From: Pelagibacteraceae bacterium AG-464-B04
GTDB lineage: Bacteria > Pseudomonadota > Alphaproteobacteria > Pelagibacterales > Pelagibacteraceae
Length of the DNA stretch: 36,282 nt
Assembly: GCA_003209225.1 (NCBI GenBank)
Contig: QCRZ01000008.1
Coordinates: 1 to 36,282 of the forward strand
Reading direction: 5' to 3'
Shown here: positions 17,207 to 25,621 of the stretch, in pieces
Numbering within the stretch: position 1 is the stretch's first letter
How the letters are laid out: every line of letters begins with the position of its first letter
Made by a program: the position numbers and the translations under genes
The notes under the pieces: generated by a model
What the model was told of the DNA's origin: nothing
The model's input: only the letters and a program-made list of their open reading frames with translations
Database searches by the model: none

Positions 17207-18320
17207 TTTACCACTAACGTGGAACTATGGAGGCATTCTACAACAATATGCCCTTAGTGAATATTTAAAAAAAAATCAACTAAAACCATTATTATTCTCA
17301 AGAAGATTAGATAGAAAAAATTTACTTACTTTACCACTAGTAAAATTGAAGTGGAATTCAATTCATTATTTAGGAAAATTCGAATTATTAAAATTTATTC
17401 CATTAATAGCTACAGAAAAATTTAAGCAAAAATATTTAAATAGATCAAAAGATTTATATAGTAGCGTTGAAATCAAAAATTGCGCTAATAAGAAAAAAAT
17501 AAAAAATTTTATTGTTGGTAGTGACCAAATATGGAACGTGGAATCCACTCCGTCTCTTAGTGACTCATTTTTTGGTTTTGTAGATCAAAGAAATTTTGGA
17601 ACAATAGCGGCATACGGACCATCATTTGCCCATGATGACTGGAAATATTCAAAAACTCAAACAAAACTTTGTAAAAATTTAATTAAAAAATTTTTTTTGA
17701 TTTCTGTAAGAGAAAAGCAAGGAATTAAGTTAACAAAAAAATATTTAAATAAAAAGTCGATACGTGTTCTTGATCCAACGTTTTTATTGGAAAAAAAAGA
17801 CTATTTAAAACTAATAAAAAAAAAACTAATAAAAAAAAATCAAACTCTTTTTTCTTATATTCTTGACAACAATTTAGAAAAAAAAGAATTTATAAATAGA
17901 ATTGTTGAAGAAAAAAAATTAAAGTTAGTTAATTATTCTAATTTTTCTACAAAATCAAATATTTTTAATTTAAAAAAAAAAGACTATTCAGTTCAATCAT
18001 GGCTATATAATATTTCCTCGGCAGAGTTTGTTATCACAGATTCTTTTCACGGTATGGCCTTGTCAATTATTTTTAAAAAAAATTTTTTAATATTTTTGAA
18101 CAAAAAAAGAGGTTCATCTAGATTCACCTCATTATTAAGCGATCTAGGTCTTGAAAAAAGAGTAATAAATAATCTGAATTTTAAAGAATCAGATTTTAGT
18201 GAAATAAACTGGAATTCTGTAAATAATAAGCTAAAAAAACTAAAACTTAAGAGTAGAAATTTTTTGAAAAAAATAATTTTAAAAATTAAGCGGGATGAAA
18301 AATTGATGGAAATAAAATGA
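17184..18320 (+). CDS. polysaccharide pyruvyl transferase family protein
   Basis: 378 residues. The family motifs are clear: Asn-Tyr-Gly-Gly-Ile-Leu-Gln-Gln-Tyr-Ala near the N-terminus, Gly-Ser-Asp-Gln-Ile-Trp-Asn (about 112-118), Asp-Pro-Thr-Phe-Leu, and the C-terminal Thr-Asp-Ser-Phe-His-Gly-Met-Ala. Members place pyruvate ketals on sugars using phosphoenolpyruvate, making acidic glycans. Some homologues with this GSDQ variant sit in clusters with nitroreductase-like proteins, as here, and may do a different reaction. Cytoplasmic by lack of any membrane segment. It overlaps the acetyltransferase gene by 23 bases and the nitroreductase gene by four, so translation is probably coupled. Confidence 0.88.
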   Translation: MSKVGILSLPLTWNYGGILQQYALSEYLKKNQLKPLLFSRRLDRKNLLTLPLVKLKWNSIHYLGKFELLKFIPLIATEKFKQKYLNRSKDLYSSVEIKNCANKKKIKNFIVGSDQIWNVESTPSLSDSFFGFVDQRNFGTIAAYGPSFAHDDWKYSKTQTKLCKNLIKKFFLISVREKQGIKLTKKYLNKKSIRVLDPTFLLEKKDYLKLIKKKLIKKNQTLFSYILDNNLEKKEFINRIVEEKKLKLVNYSNFSTKSNIFNLKKKDYSVQSWLYNISSAEFVITDSFHGMALSIIFKKNFLIFLNKKRGSSRFTSLLSDLGLEKRVINNLNFKESDFSEINWNSVNNKLKKLKLKSRNFLKKIILKIKRDEKLMEIK

Positions 18321-19312
18321 TAAAAAGAACAATTTTTATTTTAATAAAAATAACTAAATTATCTTATGAATTTTTTGGGGATTTTTTAAGTTTTTGTTTT
18401 TACAGCAATTACGGTTTATATACTTCAAAAGTCAAGCGTTTAAAATATTCAATTTTAATAGAAGCACATAGAGTAGAAAAAGGCCTTGCTCTACCAAAAA
18501 CAAAGTTGTTTTTTGGCAAAGAATTATTTCAAAATTTATCCAAAATGATTTTTGAATTATCTAAAATGAACACTTTAAATTGTGTTGAGGTGAAAAAAGT
18601 ACTAAATGCTTTAAATACATATTTACAATTTCACAATAATCAAAATAAAAGTTTTAACACTGAACAAAAAAAAATTATGGATGTAGTTGTTACGCTTCAA
18701 AAATTTATTGAAAAAAATTCAAATTTTTCGGACCTTCAGAATTCAACTAGACAAAATAACTTTAGCTTAAATGAAAACCTAAGTTTAAGAGATAATTTGC
18801 TTAGACGCGCCTCTAGCCGTATTTTTTCCAGCGAAATAATCAAAAAAAATACAATCGATAAAATTATCCAGGTTGCTCAAAAGGCTCCATCTCAATGTAA
18901 TAGACAATCCTCTAGAGTCTATTTATTTCAGAAAAAAGAACAAATTGACAAAATTTTATCAATACAGGGTGGTGCGAAAGGTTACTCAAATGATGTTCAT
19001 AATTTATTTATCGTTACAAATGATTTATCTGGTTGGCAAGGACCACAACAAAGGAATCAAGTTTATGTAGATGGAGCTTTATTTTCAATGATGTTAATGC
19101 TTGGAATACAAGCTGAAAATTTAATTTCTTGTTCTTTAAATTTAGCAATTAAAAACTCAGATGAAAAAAAAATTAAAACTATTTCATCAATTTCTAAATC
19201 AGAAAGATTAATAATGTTAATTGCTTTTGGATTTGCAAAAGACAAAAATAGAAATATCGTCGCTTCTTCTCCTAGGAGAAATTTACAGGAAGTTCTCAAA
19301 ATTAATGAGTAA
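18317..19312 (+). CDS. nitroreductase-family protein of polysaccharide locus
   Basis: 331 residues, longer than a simple nitroreductase because of an N-terminal extension of about 150 residues containing a hydrophobic start and an Ala-His-Arg-Val-Glu-Lys-Gly segment. The C-terminal half shows FMN-binding hallmarks: Arg-Arg-Ala-Ser-Ser-Arg, Ala-Pro-Ser-Gln-Cys-Asn-Arg-Gln, and Asp-Gly-Ala-Leu-Phe-Ser-Met-Met-Leu. A flavin-dependent redox step on a sugar or on a tailoring group is plausible, but the substrate is unknown. It overlaps the pyruvyl transferase gene by ATGA and the next gene by eight bases. The tight pairing with a pyruvyl transferase supports a joint role. Confidence 0.8.
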   Translation: MIKRTIFILIKITKLSYEFFGDFLSFCFYSNYGLYTSKVKRLKYSILIEAHRVEKGLALPKTKLFFGKELFQNLSKMIFELSKMNTLNCVEVKKVLNALNTYLQFHNNQNKSFNTEQKKIMDVVVTLQKFIEKNSNFSDLQNSTRQNNFSLNENLSLRDNLLRRASSRIFSSEIIKKNTIDKIIQVAQKAPSQCNRQSSRVYLFQKKEQIDKILSIQGGAKGYSNDVHNLFIVTNDLSGWQGPQQRNQVYVDGALFSMMLMLGIQAENLISCSLNLAIKNSDEKKIKTISSISKSERLIMLIAFGFAKDKNRNIVASSPRRNLQEVLKINE

Positions 19313-20342
19313 ACTTATTGTTAGCACAGACCCAGCAATGAACGGTGGAATCGCTAAAATAAATAGTTTTTTGCTTAATAATTTTGCGTTTAAAGAATAT
19401 TTAATTATATCAAATAAAAAACCTGATCGTGAAATTAATTCTACAACATGGCTAAAATCATATGGAAAAGCACCAATTATTTTTTTTAATTTATTTAAAT
19501 TAATTAAAATTATTTCAAAATTTAAAAATAGGTCATCAATTATACTTTGTGATCCTCAATTCAGTTCTATATCTTATATTATTTTATTTATAAATATATT
19601 TCTAAAAAATAAAATATTCTTCATATCTCATGGATTTTTGTTTCACGATCAAAAAAATTTGTATATTAAAAAGTTATACTTTAAAATAGTTACAAAGTTT
19701 TTTTTAAAACACTTTAACTTAATAAGTATAAGTCCCAATGACTCAAAAATTTTAAGAAGTTTTAAATTTTTTAAATTTACTGAAATTTTTAACGGAGTTG
19801 AGAAAATAAAATTTAGTAAAATAAAAAAATATAAGTTTTGTTTAGTTGGAAGAAATGTATCCTCAAAAAAAATAAAAAATTATATTGATTTTTTGAAACA
19901 TTTTAATGATTTACACCCGAATTCTGGCCTGAGGAAGTCGGTTCTAATTACAGACAATTTAGATCAAATTGATATTTCTAAAACAAAAAATCTTAATATT
20001 TACTTTAAACTAAAAAAATCAGATTATGAAAAAATTTTATCTCAAAGTAATTATATACTATCTTTTTCTGAATATGAGGGTTTTGGATTATCAGTGCTAG
20101 AAGGTTTAAGTGCAAGGCTTATACCGATATGTCGAAAAAATCCCTCTTTTTCAGCGATTTTTAAAGATTGTAAAGAATTATTGTTTGATAAATATAGTTA
20201 CCAAAAGGTGATAAAAATTTACGACAAAATTGAAAATCTAAATAATAAAAATAAAAAAAAATTGAAAAAAAAATTGATGGATATATATTTTAATTATTCA
20301 TCTGAAAAAATGATTAAAAAATATAAAATTGTTATTAATTAA
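19305..20342 (+). CDS. GT4-type glycosyltransferase
   Basis: 345 residues from the ATG at 19305, which overlaps the nitroreductase stop by eight bases (ATGAGTAA). An upstream in-frame start at 19221 would lie well inside the previous gene and adds no conserved sequence. The fold is GT-B: a Gly-Gly-Ile-Ala-Lys loop near the N-terminus, an Ile-Ser-His-Gly-Phe segment, Phe-Cys-Leu-Val-Gly-Arg near the domain boundary, and the retaining-enzyme EX7E motif in Glu-Gly-Phe-Gly-Leu-Ser-Val-Leu-Glu. It adds a sugar to the growing repeat unit on the cytoplasmic side. Extremely Lys/Ile/Asn/Phe-rich. Sixth gene of the operon. Confidence 0.85.
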   Translation: MSKLIVSTDPAMNGGIAKINSFLLNNFAFKEYLIISNKKPDREINSTTWLKSYGKAPIIFFNLFKLIKIISKFKNRSSIILCDPQFSSISYIILFINIFLKNKIFFISHGFLFHDQKNLYIKKLYFKIVTKFFLKHFNLISISPNDSKILRSFKFFKFTEIFNGVEKIKFSKIKKYKFCLVGRNVSSKKIKNYIDFLKHFNDLHPNSGLRKSVLITDNLDQIDISKTKNLNIYFKLKKSDYEKILSQSNYILSFSEYEGFGLSVLEGLSARLIPICRKNPSFSAIFKDCKELLFDKYSYQKVIKIYDKIENLNNKNKKKLKKKLMDIYFNYSSEKMIKKYKIVIN

Positions 20343-20346
20343 AAAA

Positions 20347-21264
20347 ATGTTTGAATATTTATGTGATAAAATTTCAAGTGCAGAATTTAAATATGAACCC
20401 TTTAAGCATTTAGAAATTAATAATATTTTTGAACAAAAAGATTTTCAAATTATAATAGATCAAGATGAGATAAATTTTCCTAATTTTGAAAATGATGAAA
20501 AACTAATTAAGCATTTGGAAAATTCAAATTATAAAGCAATTCCTTTCCCAGGATGTATTACAAACTCAAAAGATTATATTAAATGGCATAAAAATAAGTC
20601 AGGTAAAGTTTATAACGTTAGTAGTGCAGAAGGTTTTGGAATGACGTACAGATTAATGAAATCAAACTCAAAAATTATTAATAATTTAATGAAATTTTAC
20701 GAAAGTAACAGTTTTAAAGAAGTTTTAGCAGATAAATTCTCTTTAGATTTAAATCAAGTAACTTTTGACCAAGGAATACAAAAATATTTAGATGGATACG
20801 AAATTAGTCCTCACCCTGATATCAGATTAAAAGCATTGACATATATGATCAATATTAATCCAGATATGAATTCAGAAAAATCAGCTCATCATACTCATTA
20901 TTTAAAATTAAAAAATGAGTATAAATATGTGCAAGAGTATTGGAAGGGAAATACAAAAATTGATAGATGTTGGGTTCCTTGGGAATGGTGTAAAACCATA
21001 AAACAACAATCATTAAATAATTCTATTATAATTTTTGCACCTGATAATGATACAATGCATGCAGTTAAGGCAAATTACATGCATTTAAAATATCAAAGAA
21101 CCCAAATGTATGGAAATTTTTGGTGGAAAAAAGATTTACAAAAAATTAAGGACATTACATCACAACCACGGTGGGAAAATTATATAATAAAACAATCAGA
21201 TCAAAAGCCACTTGAGAAAATAACTACAAAAATATCACATAAAATAAAAGAAATATTACAATAA
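20347..21264 (+). CDS. 2OG-Fe(II) oxygenase-like protein
   Basis: About 305 residues from the ATG at 20347, four bases after the previous stop; earlier starts overlap that gene. I read a double-stranded beta-helix dioxygenase pattern: His156-Pro-Asp158 preceded by a Leu-Asp-Gly-Tyr-Glu segment and followed by a Tyr-Met-Ile-Asn-Ile strand, a distal His238 in Asp-Thr-Met-His-Ala-Val, and Arg251 thirteen residues later as a candidate 2-oxoglutarate ligand. This spacing fits prolyl-hydroxylase-like members. The middle is rich in Trp, His and Tyr (Trp-Val-Pro-Trp-Glu-Trp-Cys). A hydroxylation or other oxidative tailoring of a sugar or lipid is likely; the substrate is unknown. Last gene of the operon. 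Confidence 0.65.
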   Translation: MFEYLCDKISSAEFKYEPFKHLEINNIFEQKDFQIIIDQDEINFPNFENDEKLIKHLENSNYKAIPFPGCITNSKDYIKWHKNKSGKVYNVSSAEGFGMTYRLMKSNSKIINNLMKFYESNSFKEVLADKFSLDLNQVTFDQGIQKYLDGYEISPHPDIRLKALTYMININPDMNSEKSAHHTHYLKLKNEYKYVQEYWKGNTKIDRCWVPWEWCKTIKQQSLNNSIIIFAPDNDTMHAVKANYMHLKYQRTQMYGNFWWKKDLQKIKDITSQPRWENYIIKQSDQKPLEKITTKISHKIKEILQ

Positions 21265-21276
21265 ATAAATTTATAA

Positions 21277-22407
21277 TTATTTTAAATTTAAAATTTTATC
21301 AACAGAGTTAAAAATTTTAAAATTATCTTTGAAACATTTTAATGAATTTAAAGACATTTGTTTATAATCACGATTATTGATTTGTTTCCACTTTTTTAGA
21401 CTTCTTGTTGTTCCCTCTATTGTATTATCATCAATAAAACCAGCTCTATATTTTTTTATCTCATAAAATATATTTACTTTATTTGAGATTAAAACTGGTG
21501 TTCCACAAGATAAAGACTCGGCTACAGATATTCCAAAATTTTCTTGATGTGATGGTAAACAAAATAAATTAGCTGCCCTGAAAGCATCCCATTTTAGATG
21601 CCCATATAATGGACCAGTCCAAGTTACAAATTTATTTAATTTGTTGTTTTTAATAATATGTTTGATTCTTAATTCATATTTTTTGTCACTACTTCCAACA
21701 ATTACAATATGGTCGTTTTTTTCTTTTATCTTATTAAATGCTTTTAATAATAGATCTAATCCTTTTTTCTCAACTACTCGACCAAGGAATAATATAATAT
21801 TTTTATTTTTTAATTTATGGAATTTTTTTAAAAATAAGTTTTTTTTAATTTTTTTACTGTATCCTTGAATGCCATAACCAACCACCTTTGTTTTAACGTG
21901 ATAAGGCCAAAATGAACTTTTGGCTGATTCTTGTTCTTTAACAGACGTAAATAAAACTTTTCTAGCATCTTTTAAAACTCTGTATTGAATAAACCACCAA
22001 AAAAGTATCTTTTTTAAAAATTTAAGAGGGTACTTTTTATTAAACCAAGGATCTAGCATCCCATGAGTAAAAATAAAATATGGTATTTTTTTTAGCTTAG
22101 CAATTTTCCAAACGGCATAATTATGATATTGCCATAATCCATCTACAATAACTAAATCAAATAACTCTAAATTATTATTTAGCCATGGAATTAATTTAGG
22201 AGTATAAGAATAATTAAATAACTTTGGCCCTAAAGGAATTACATTAGATAAATTTTTATCTTTTAAAAATTGATCTTTTGGGTTGTCACAACTCAATATT
22301 TTATATTTTATACCTTTTATTTTATATACAGATGTTATTTGTTTAACTCCCTCAATAACGCCACCGCCAGAAGGGTTACAACTTGTTACAACATGAAGAA
22401 TGTTCAT
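21277..22407 (-). CDS. GT4-type glycosyltransferase
   Basis: 376 residues. GT-B fold with an N-terminal Ser-Gly-Gly-Gly-Val-Ile donor/acceptor loop, Phe-Thr-His-Gly-Met-Leu-Asp-Pro-Trp typical of WcaI/WcaC-like transferases, and Leu-Phe-Leu-Gly-Arg-Val-Val-Glu-Lys-Lys-Gly at the start of the C-terminal domain. The EX7E motif is in Glu-Asn-Phe-Gly-Ile-Ser-Val-Ala-Glu, then Gly-Thr-Pro-Val. A retaining sugar transferase in repeat-unit assembly. It is convergent with the preceding operon, 12 bases apart, and divergent from the ATP-grasp-like gene across an 80-bp spacer that should hold both promoters. Confidence 0.88.
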   Translation of the reverse strand: MNILHVVTSCNPSGGGVIEGVKQITSVYKIKGIKYKILSCDNPKDQFLKDKNLSNVIPLGPKLFNYSYTPKLIPWLNNNLELFDLVIVDGLWQYHNYAVWKIAKLKKIPYFIFTHGMLDPWFNKKYPLKFLKKILFWWFIQYRVLKDARKVLFTSVKEQESAKSSFWPYHVKTKVVGYGIQGYSKKIKKNLFLKKFHKLKNKNIILFLGRVVEKKGLDLLLKAFNKIKEKNDHIVIVGSSDKKYELRIKHIIKNNKLNKFVTWTGPLYGHLKWDAFRAANLFCLPSHQENFGISVAESLSCGTPVLISNKVNIFYEIKKYRAGFIDDNTIEGTTRSLKKWKQINNRDYKQMSLNSLKCFKDNFKIFNSVDKILNLK

Positions 22408-22487
22408 TTAAATACAAATATATTAAACTATTTTTGATTTGTAAATTTATCGCTTTTTTATTATTTTTTTAGTTTATAAATGTATAC

Positions 22488-23507
22488 ATGAATAATATTA
22501 AAGCCCATATAAAAAAAATTGTTACATATTTAAGTATAGAAAAATTTGCATTATCTGTATATCGACTGATTTCAGTTCCTTTTCTTTTTTGGGTAAGATT
22601 AAATGTTAGAATTAGAGTTGGTGCAAAAAAATGGAAAACTATATCAAAATTACGTATTGTTAGCTGGCCGAATATATTAAATAAACCTTATTCTATCCTT
22701 CAAGGTTCTTATACAATTGAAAAAATTCTTTTAGCAATTGGCCTTAGGGCAGAGGGGTTCAGTAAGTTAAATTCTTTCAGTCTCTTCAGTATGAATACTA
22801 CTAATAGAACCATATTTATAAATTGGCAAGATTTGACTCAAGATGAATGTAATTTTGTATCCTATCTTACAAAATCTTTCGCAACTTTAGATTATTCAAA
22901 AAACTTTTTGGACGCAAAAAAAATTAATTCAAATTGTAATGATATTTCTAAGAAAAGAGTAGGAAAAATTTTTGAAGAAACGTTTATGTACTCACTGAAT
23001 GTTGACCCTACTAATTGCAAGGGTAAAATTGTTATGAAATCGGATGAGAATGGGAAACACGATGGAAAAATCATTGACGCTCCCTTAGAGCGGAGTGCAG
23101 TTCGTCAAGAAAACGTTTACAATGTTTTGATTAATAACATTGAAGAAAACGATAAAGCAAAAGATTATCGTATACCTTTTATTGGCGAGTTATCAAAATT
23201 TTGTTACCAAAAAACTCGCCCTATACTAGATCGTTTTACAAATGAAAATATCAGAACAGAAGTTCTGAAAACAAAAGATGTTTTTGATCAAGAAGAGATA
23301 AACAAGATTAGTCACTTCTGTAAATTGATGAGACTTGATTATGGTGAACTTGATTGTCTCCGAGATATAAACAGTGGGAAAATTTATGTACTTGATGTTA
23401 ATAAAACCCCGACTGGACCACCACATGGAATAAGTCTATCAAATAAATTGTATGTAATTATTGAAATGAGTACTCTCTTTATTGAGAACTTTTGTCGCAA
23501 ACCTTAG
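22488..23507 (+). CDS. ATP-grasp-like protein of surface-glycan locus
   Basis: 339 residues. The C-terminal third has the metal-binding end of an ATP-grasp fold: Asp284-Tyr-Gly-Glu-Leu-Asp289, then Ile-Tyr-Val-Leu-Asp303-Val-Asn305-Lys-Thr-Pro, the usual acidic-x-Asn pair. A Lys-Ser-Asp-Glu-Asn-Gly-Lys-His-Asp-Gly-Lys segment mid-protein could be part of the nucleotide site. No classical ATP-grasp N-terminal lobe is recognised; the N-terminal 60 residues are basic and hydrophobic, perhaps membrane-associated. ATP-grasp enzymes join a carboxylate to an amine or thiol, so addition of an amino acid to a uronic acid or protein is a possibility. Composition is somewhat less AT-rich than the neighbours. 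First gene of a four-gene plus-strand unit. Confidence 0.65.
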   Translation: MNNIKAHIKKIVTYLSIEKFALSVYRLISVPFLFWVRLNVRIRVGAKKWKTISKLRIVSWPNILNKPYSILQGSYTIEKILLAIGLRAEGFSKLNSFSLFSMNTTNRTIFINWQDLTQDECNFVSYLTKSFATLDYSKNFLDAKKINSNCNDISKKRVGKIFEETFMYSLNVDPTNCKGKIVMKSDENGKHDGKIIDAPLERSAVRQENVYNVLINNIEENDKAKDYRIPFIGELSKFCYQKTRPILDRFTNENIRTEVLKTKDVFDQEEINKISHFCKLMRLDYGELDCLRDINSGKIYVLDVNKTPTGPPHGISLSNKLYVIIEMSTLFIENFCRKP

Positions 23508-23544
23508 TAAATTTTTTTTTGATTGGATTAAGAAATTTAAATTT

Positions 23545-24363
23545 ATGTTAAAAAATAAAATATCAATAGTTACAATATCATTTAATCAATCAAAATTTTT
23601 AGAAGAGTGCATAAATTCTGTAATTGGTCAAAATTATGAGAATTTAGAATATATTGTGGTAGATGGTGGAAGCAAAGATAATAGCAGAGAAATTATTTCA
23701 AAATACAAAGATCAAATAAAAGTAATATTTCAAGAAACAAATACTGGGCCCGCAGATGCATTAAATCTTGGTTTTAATAATTCAACAGGTGAATTATGTG
23801 GTTATATTAATTCAGATGATTTTTTATTAAAAAACACTTTAGAAAAAATAAATAATTATTTTAATAAATATCCTAATGTAGATTTGATTTATGGAAATGG
23901 TGTAATAGTTGACGAATCTTCTTTGTTTAAAGCAAGGATGATTTCTCGAAATTTTAATTTAAATTCGTATAGATTTGGAAGAAGCTTAATTTGCCAGCAA
24001 TCAACTTTTTTTAGAAAAAAAGTATTTGACAAAATTAATGGTTTTAACAAAGATAATTTTAGATCATGGGACTTTGAATTATTCGCTGATGCATACAATT
24101 CAAAATTTAAAGTTAAAAGAGTAGAAGATACATATGGAGCTTTCAGAATTTATCCAAACAGCATTAGTGGTAATACTAATAAAACTTTAAGCTTTAAAAC
24201 TCACAAAAGACTGTTTTTTAAATATTTTAATAGAGAAAAAAATACTTATGATAAACTTATAGCTTTAATATTTTATTTTTTTGATAGGTTAATTAACCCC
24301 TTAGTTCATTTAAATAGAATAAAAGATAAGATTAAATCAAAAAGGAATATAAAAATTGAGTAA
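23545..24363 (+). CDS. family 2 glycosyltransferase
   Basis: 272 residues from the ATG at 23545. A TTG at 23482 would add 21 residues and overlap the previous gene; the ATG places the conserved Ile-Ser-Ile-Val-Thr-Ile-Ser-Phe-Asn-Gln strand at the usual distance from the start. GT-A motifs are Val-Val-Asp-Gly-Gly-Ser-Lys-Asp, Asn-Thr-Gly-Pro-Ala-Asp-Ala-Leu-Asn, Gly-Tyr-Ile-Asn-Ser-Asp-Asp (the DXD-like metal site) and Ser-Trp-Asp-Phe-Glu-Leu. This is the WcaA-like inverting GT2 type common in O-antigen loci. It overlaps the following gene by eight bases. Confidence 0.87.
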   Translation: MLKNKISIVTISFNQSKFLEECINSVIGQNYENLEYIVVDGGSKDNSREIISKYKDQIKVIFQETNTGPADALNLGFNNSTGELCGYINSDDFLLKNTLEKINNYFNKYPNVDLIYGNGVIVDESSLFKARMISRNFNLNSYRFGRSLICQQSTFFRKKVFDKINGFNKDNFRSWDFELFADAYNSKFKVKRVEDTYGAFRIYPNSISGNTNKTLSFKTHKRLFFKYFNREKNTYDKLIALIFYFFDRLINPLVHLNRIKDKIKSKRNIKIE

Positions 24364-25615
24364 AAATATAATATACAAAACCCCCGATGATGGATCATAT
24401 TTTTTTGGTTTTCATGATATATCACCTTGGAACAAAAAAAATGATCATATAATTCTACATAAATTAAATAAAGAGACAAATTCTTTACCTTCAATGAATG
24501 ATAAAGTTGATTTAGTTTCTATAAATTTATCAAATGATGAAATCAAAAAAATTGATGAAACAAAATCTTGGAATTATCAGCAGGGATCAAGACTTATGTG
24601 GTACCCATATTTGGAGGACCATATAATTTTTAATTATAGAAATGAAGATAAATCTATTTGTTCCAAAGTTGTAAATTTAAAAGGTGAAATAATTAAAAAA
24701 TTTGATTTCACAATTAATAGTTTACATCCGTTCGAACCGTTGGGTGTTACTTCAAATTTTGAAAGATTAAGAATTTTTTTTCCAGCCTATGGTTATGCAT
24801 GCCATAAAAAAATAAACGACTTGATTGATATAAAAAATGATGGAATATGGTTATTAGATTTTCAGAAAAATTCAAAAAAATTATTAATATCTATTGATGA
24901 AATTTCAGATTTTTTAAAAATAGATAAACAAATCAGAAATAAAGTTTTTTTGGGACATTGTTTATTTAGTCCTTTAGGAAATAAATTTGTATTTTTGTGT
25001 AGATATTTTAATAGTGATAATTCAGCAATGATAACTTATATGATTAATTATGAGTTGCACACAAAAAAAATTCAATTACTAGCTAGTGGAAAAGTATCTC
25101 ATTTTGATTGGATTGATAATGATGATTTATTAGTCTGGATGAGAAATTCAAATTTTGCAAAAAAAATTCTTAAAAACGATTTAACAAAATATACATTCTT
25201 TAAAAAAATAATAAATGTAATTAGGAAGTTTAAACCTAAGATATTGCATAAAGCTTTGAAAGATGCTTTTTATATTATTTCTACAAAAAATGATAAAAAA
25301 ATACTTTTTTTAGAAAATATTCTTAATGTAGATGGACATCAAATGACATCTTTTGATGGTAATTGGCTTATTGTGGACGCTTACCCAAATAAAGATAAAA
25401 AAATACCGCTTTATTTAGTTAATTTAAAAAATCTAAAAAACACTAAAATTTGTGATTTAAAATATGAAACAAACATTAAAAATTCTGATTTAAAATGTGA
25501 TGCTCATCCAAGATGGAGCACAAATGATAAATTTATAGGTGTAGATACATTCGAGAACAACATAAGAAGATTTCAAATTCTTGATATTAGTCAAATAAAA
25601 AAAAAATTAGTTTAA
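24356..25615 (+). CDS. beta-propeller-like protein of glycan locus, function unknown
   Basis: 419 residues from a TTG at 24356 that overlaps the previous stop (TTGAGTAA); no later Met would keep the conserved-looking N-terminus. I do not recognise a named family. The sequence shows repeated strand-turn-strand blades resembling WD40/TolB or oligogalacturonate-lyase-type propellers: Gly-Phe-His-Asp-Ile-Ser-Pro-Trp near residue 18, Gln-Gln-Gly-Ser-Arg-Leu-Met-Trp near 81, Gly-His-Cys-Leu-Phe-Ser-Pro near 200, Asp-Gly-His-Gln-Met-Thr-Ser near 325 and Asp-Ala-His-Pro-Arg-Trp near 390. The recurring His residues before each blade could form a metal or substrate site. No signal peptide, so it is apparently cytoplasmic, unlike secreted lyases. 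Confidence 0.65.
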   Translation: MSKNIIYKTPDDGSYFFGFHDISPWNKKNDHIILHKLNKETNSLPSMNDKVDLVSINLSNDEIKKIDETKSWNYQQGSRLMWYPYLEDHIIFNYRNEDKSICSKVVNLKGEIIKKFDFTINSLHPFEPLGVTSNFERLRIFFPAYGYACHKKINDLIDIKNDGIWLLDFQKNSKKLLISIDEISDFLKIDKQIRNKVFLGHCLFSPLGNKFVFLCRYFNSDNSAMITYMINYELHTKKIQLLASGKVSHFDWIDNDDLLVWMRNSNFAKKILKNDLTKYTFFKKIINVIRKFKPKILHKALKDAFYIISTKNDKKILFLENILNVDGHQMTSFDGNWLIVDAYPNKDKKIPLYLVNLKNLKNTKICDLKYETNIKNSDLKCDAHPRWSTNDKFIGVDTFENNIRRFQILDISQIKKKLV

Positions 25616-25621
25616 TAATTA

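Noticed and set aside
19221-19304. Upstream start of the GT4 gene inside the nitroreductase gene
   Set aside because: The extra 28 residues are out-of-frame reading of the preceding gene; ATG at 19305 begins the conserved fold.
23482-23544. TTG start adding 21 residues to the GT2 gene
   Set aside because: The ATG at 23545 places the first beta strand at the normal distance; the extension overlaps the previous gene.
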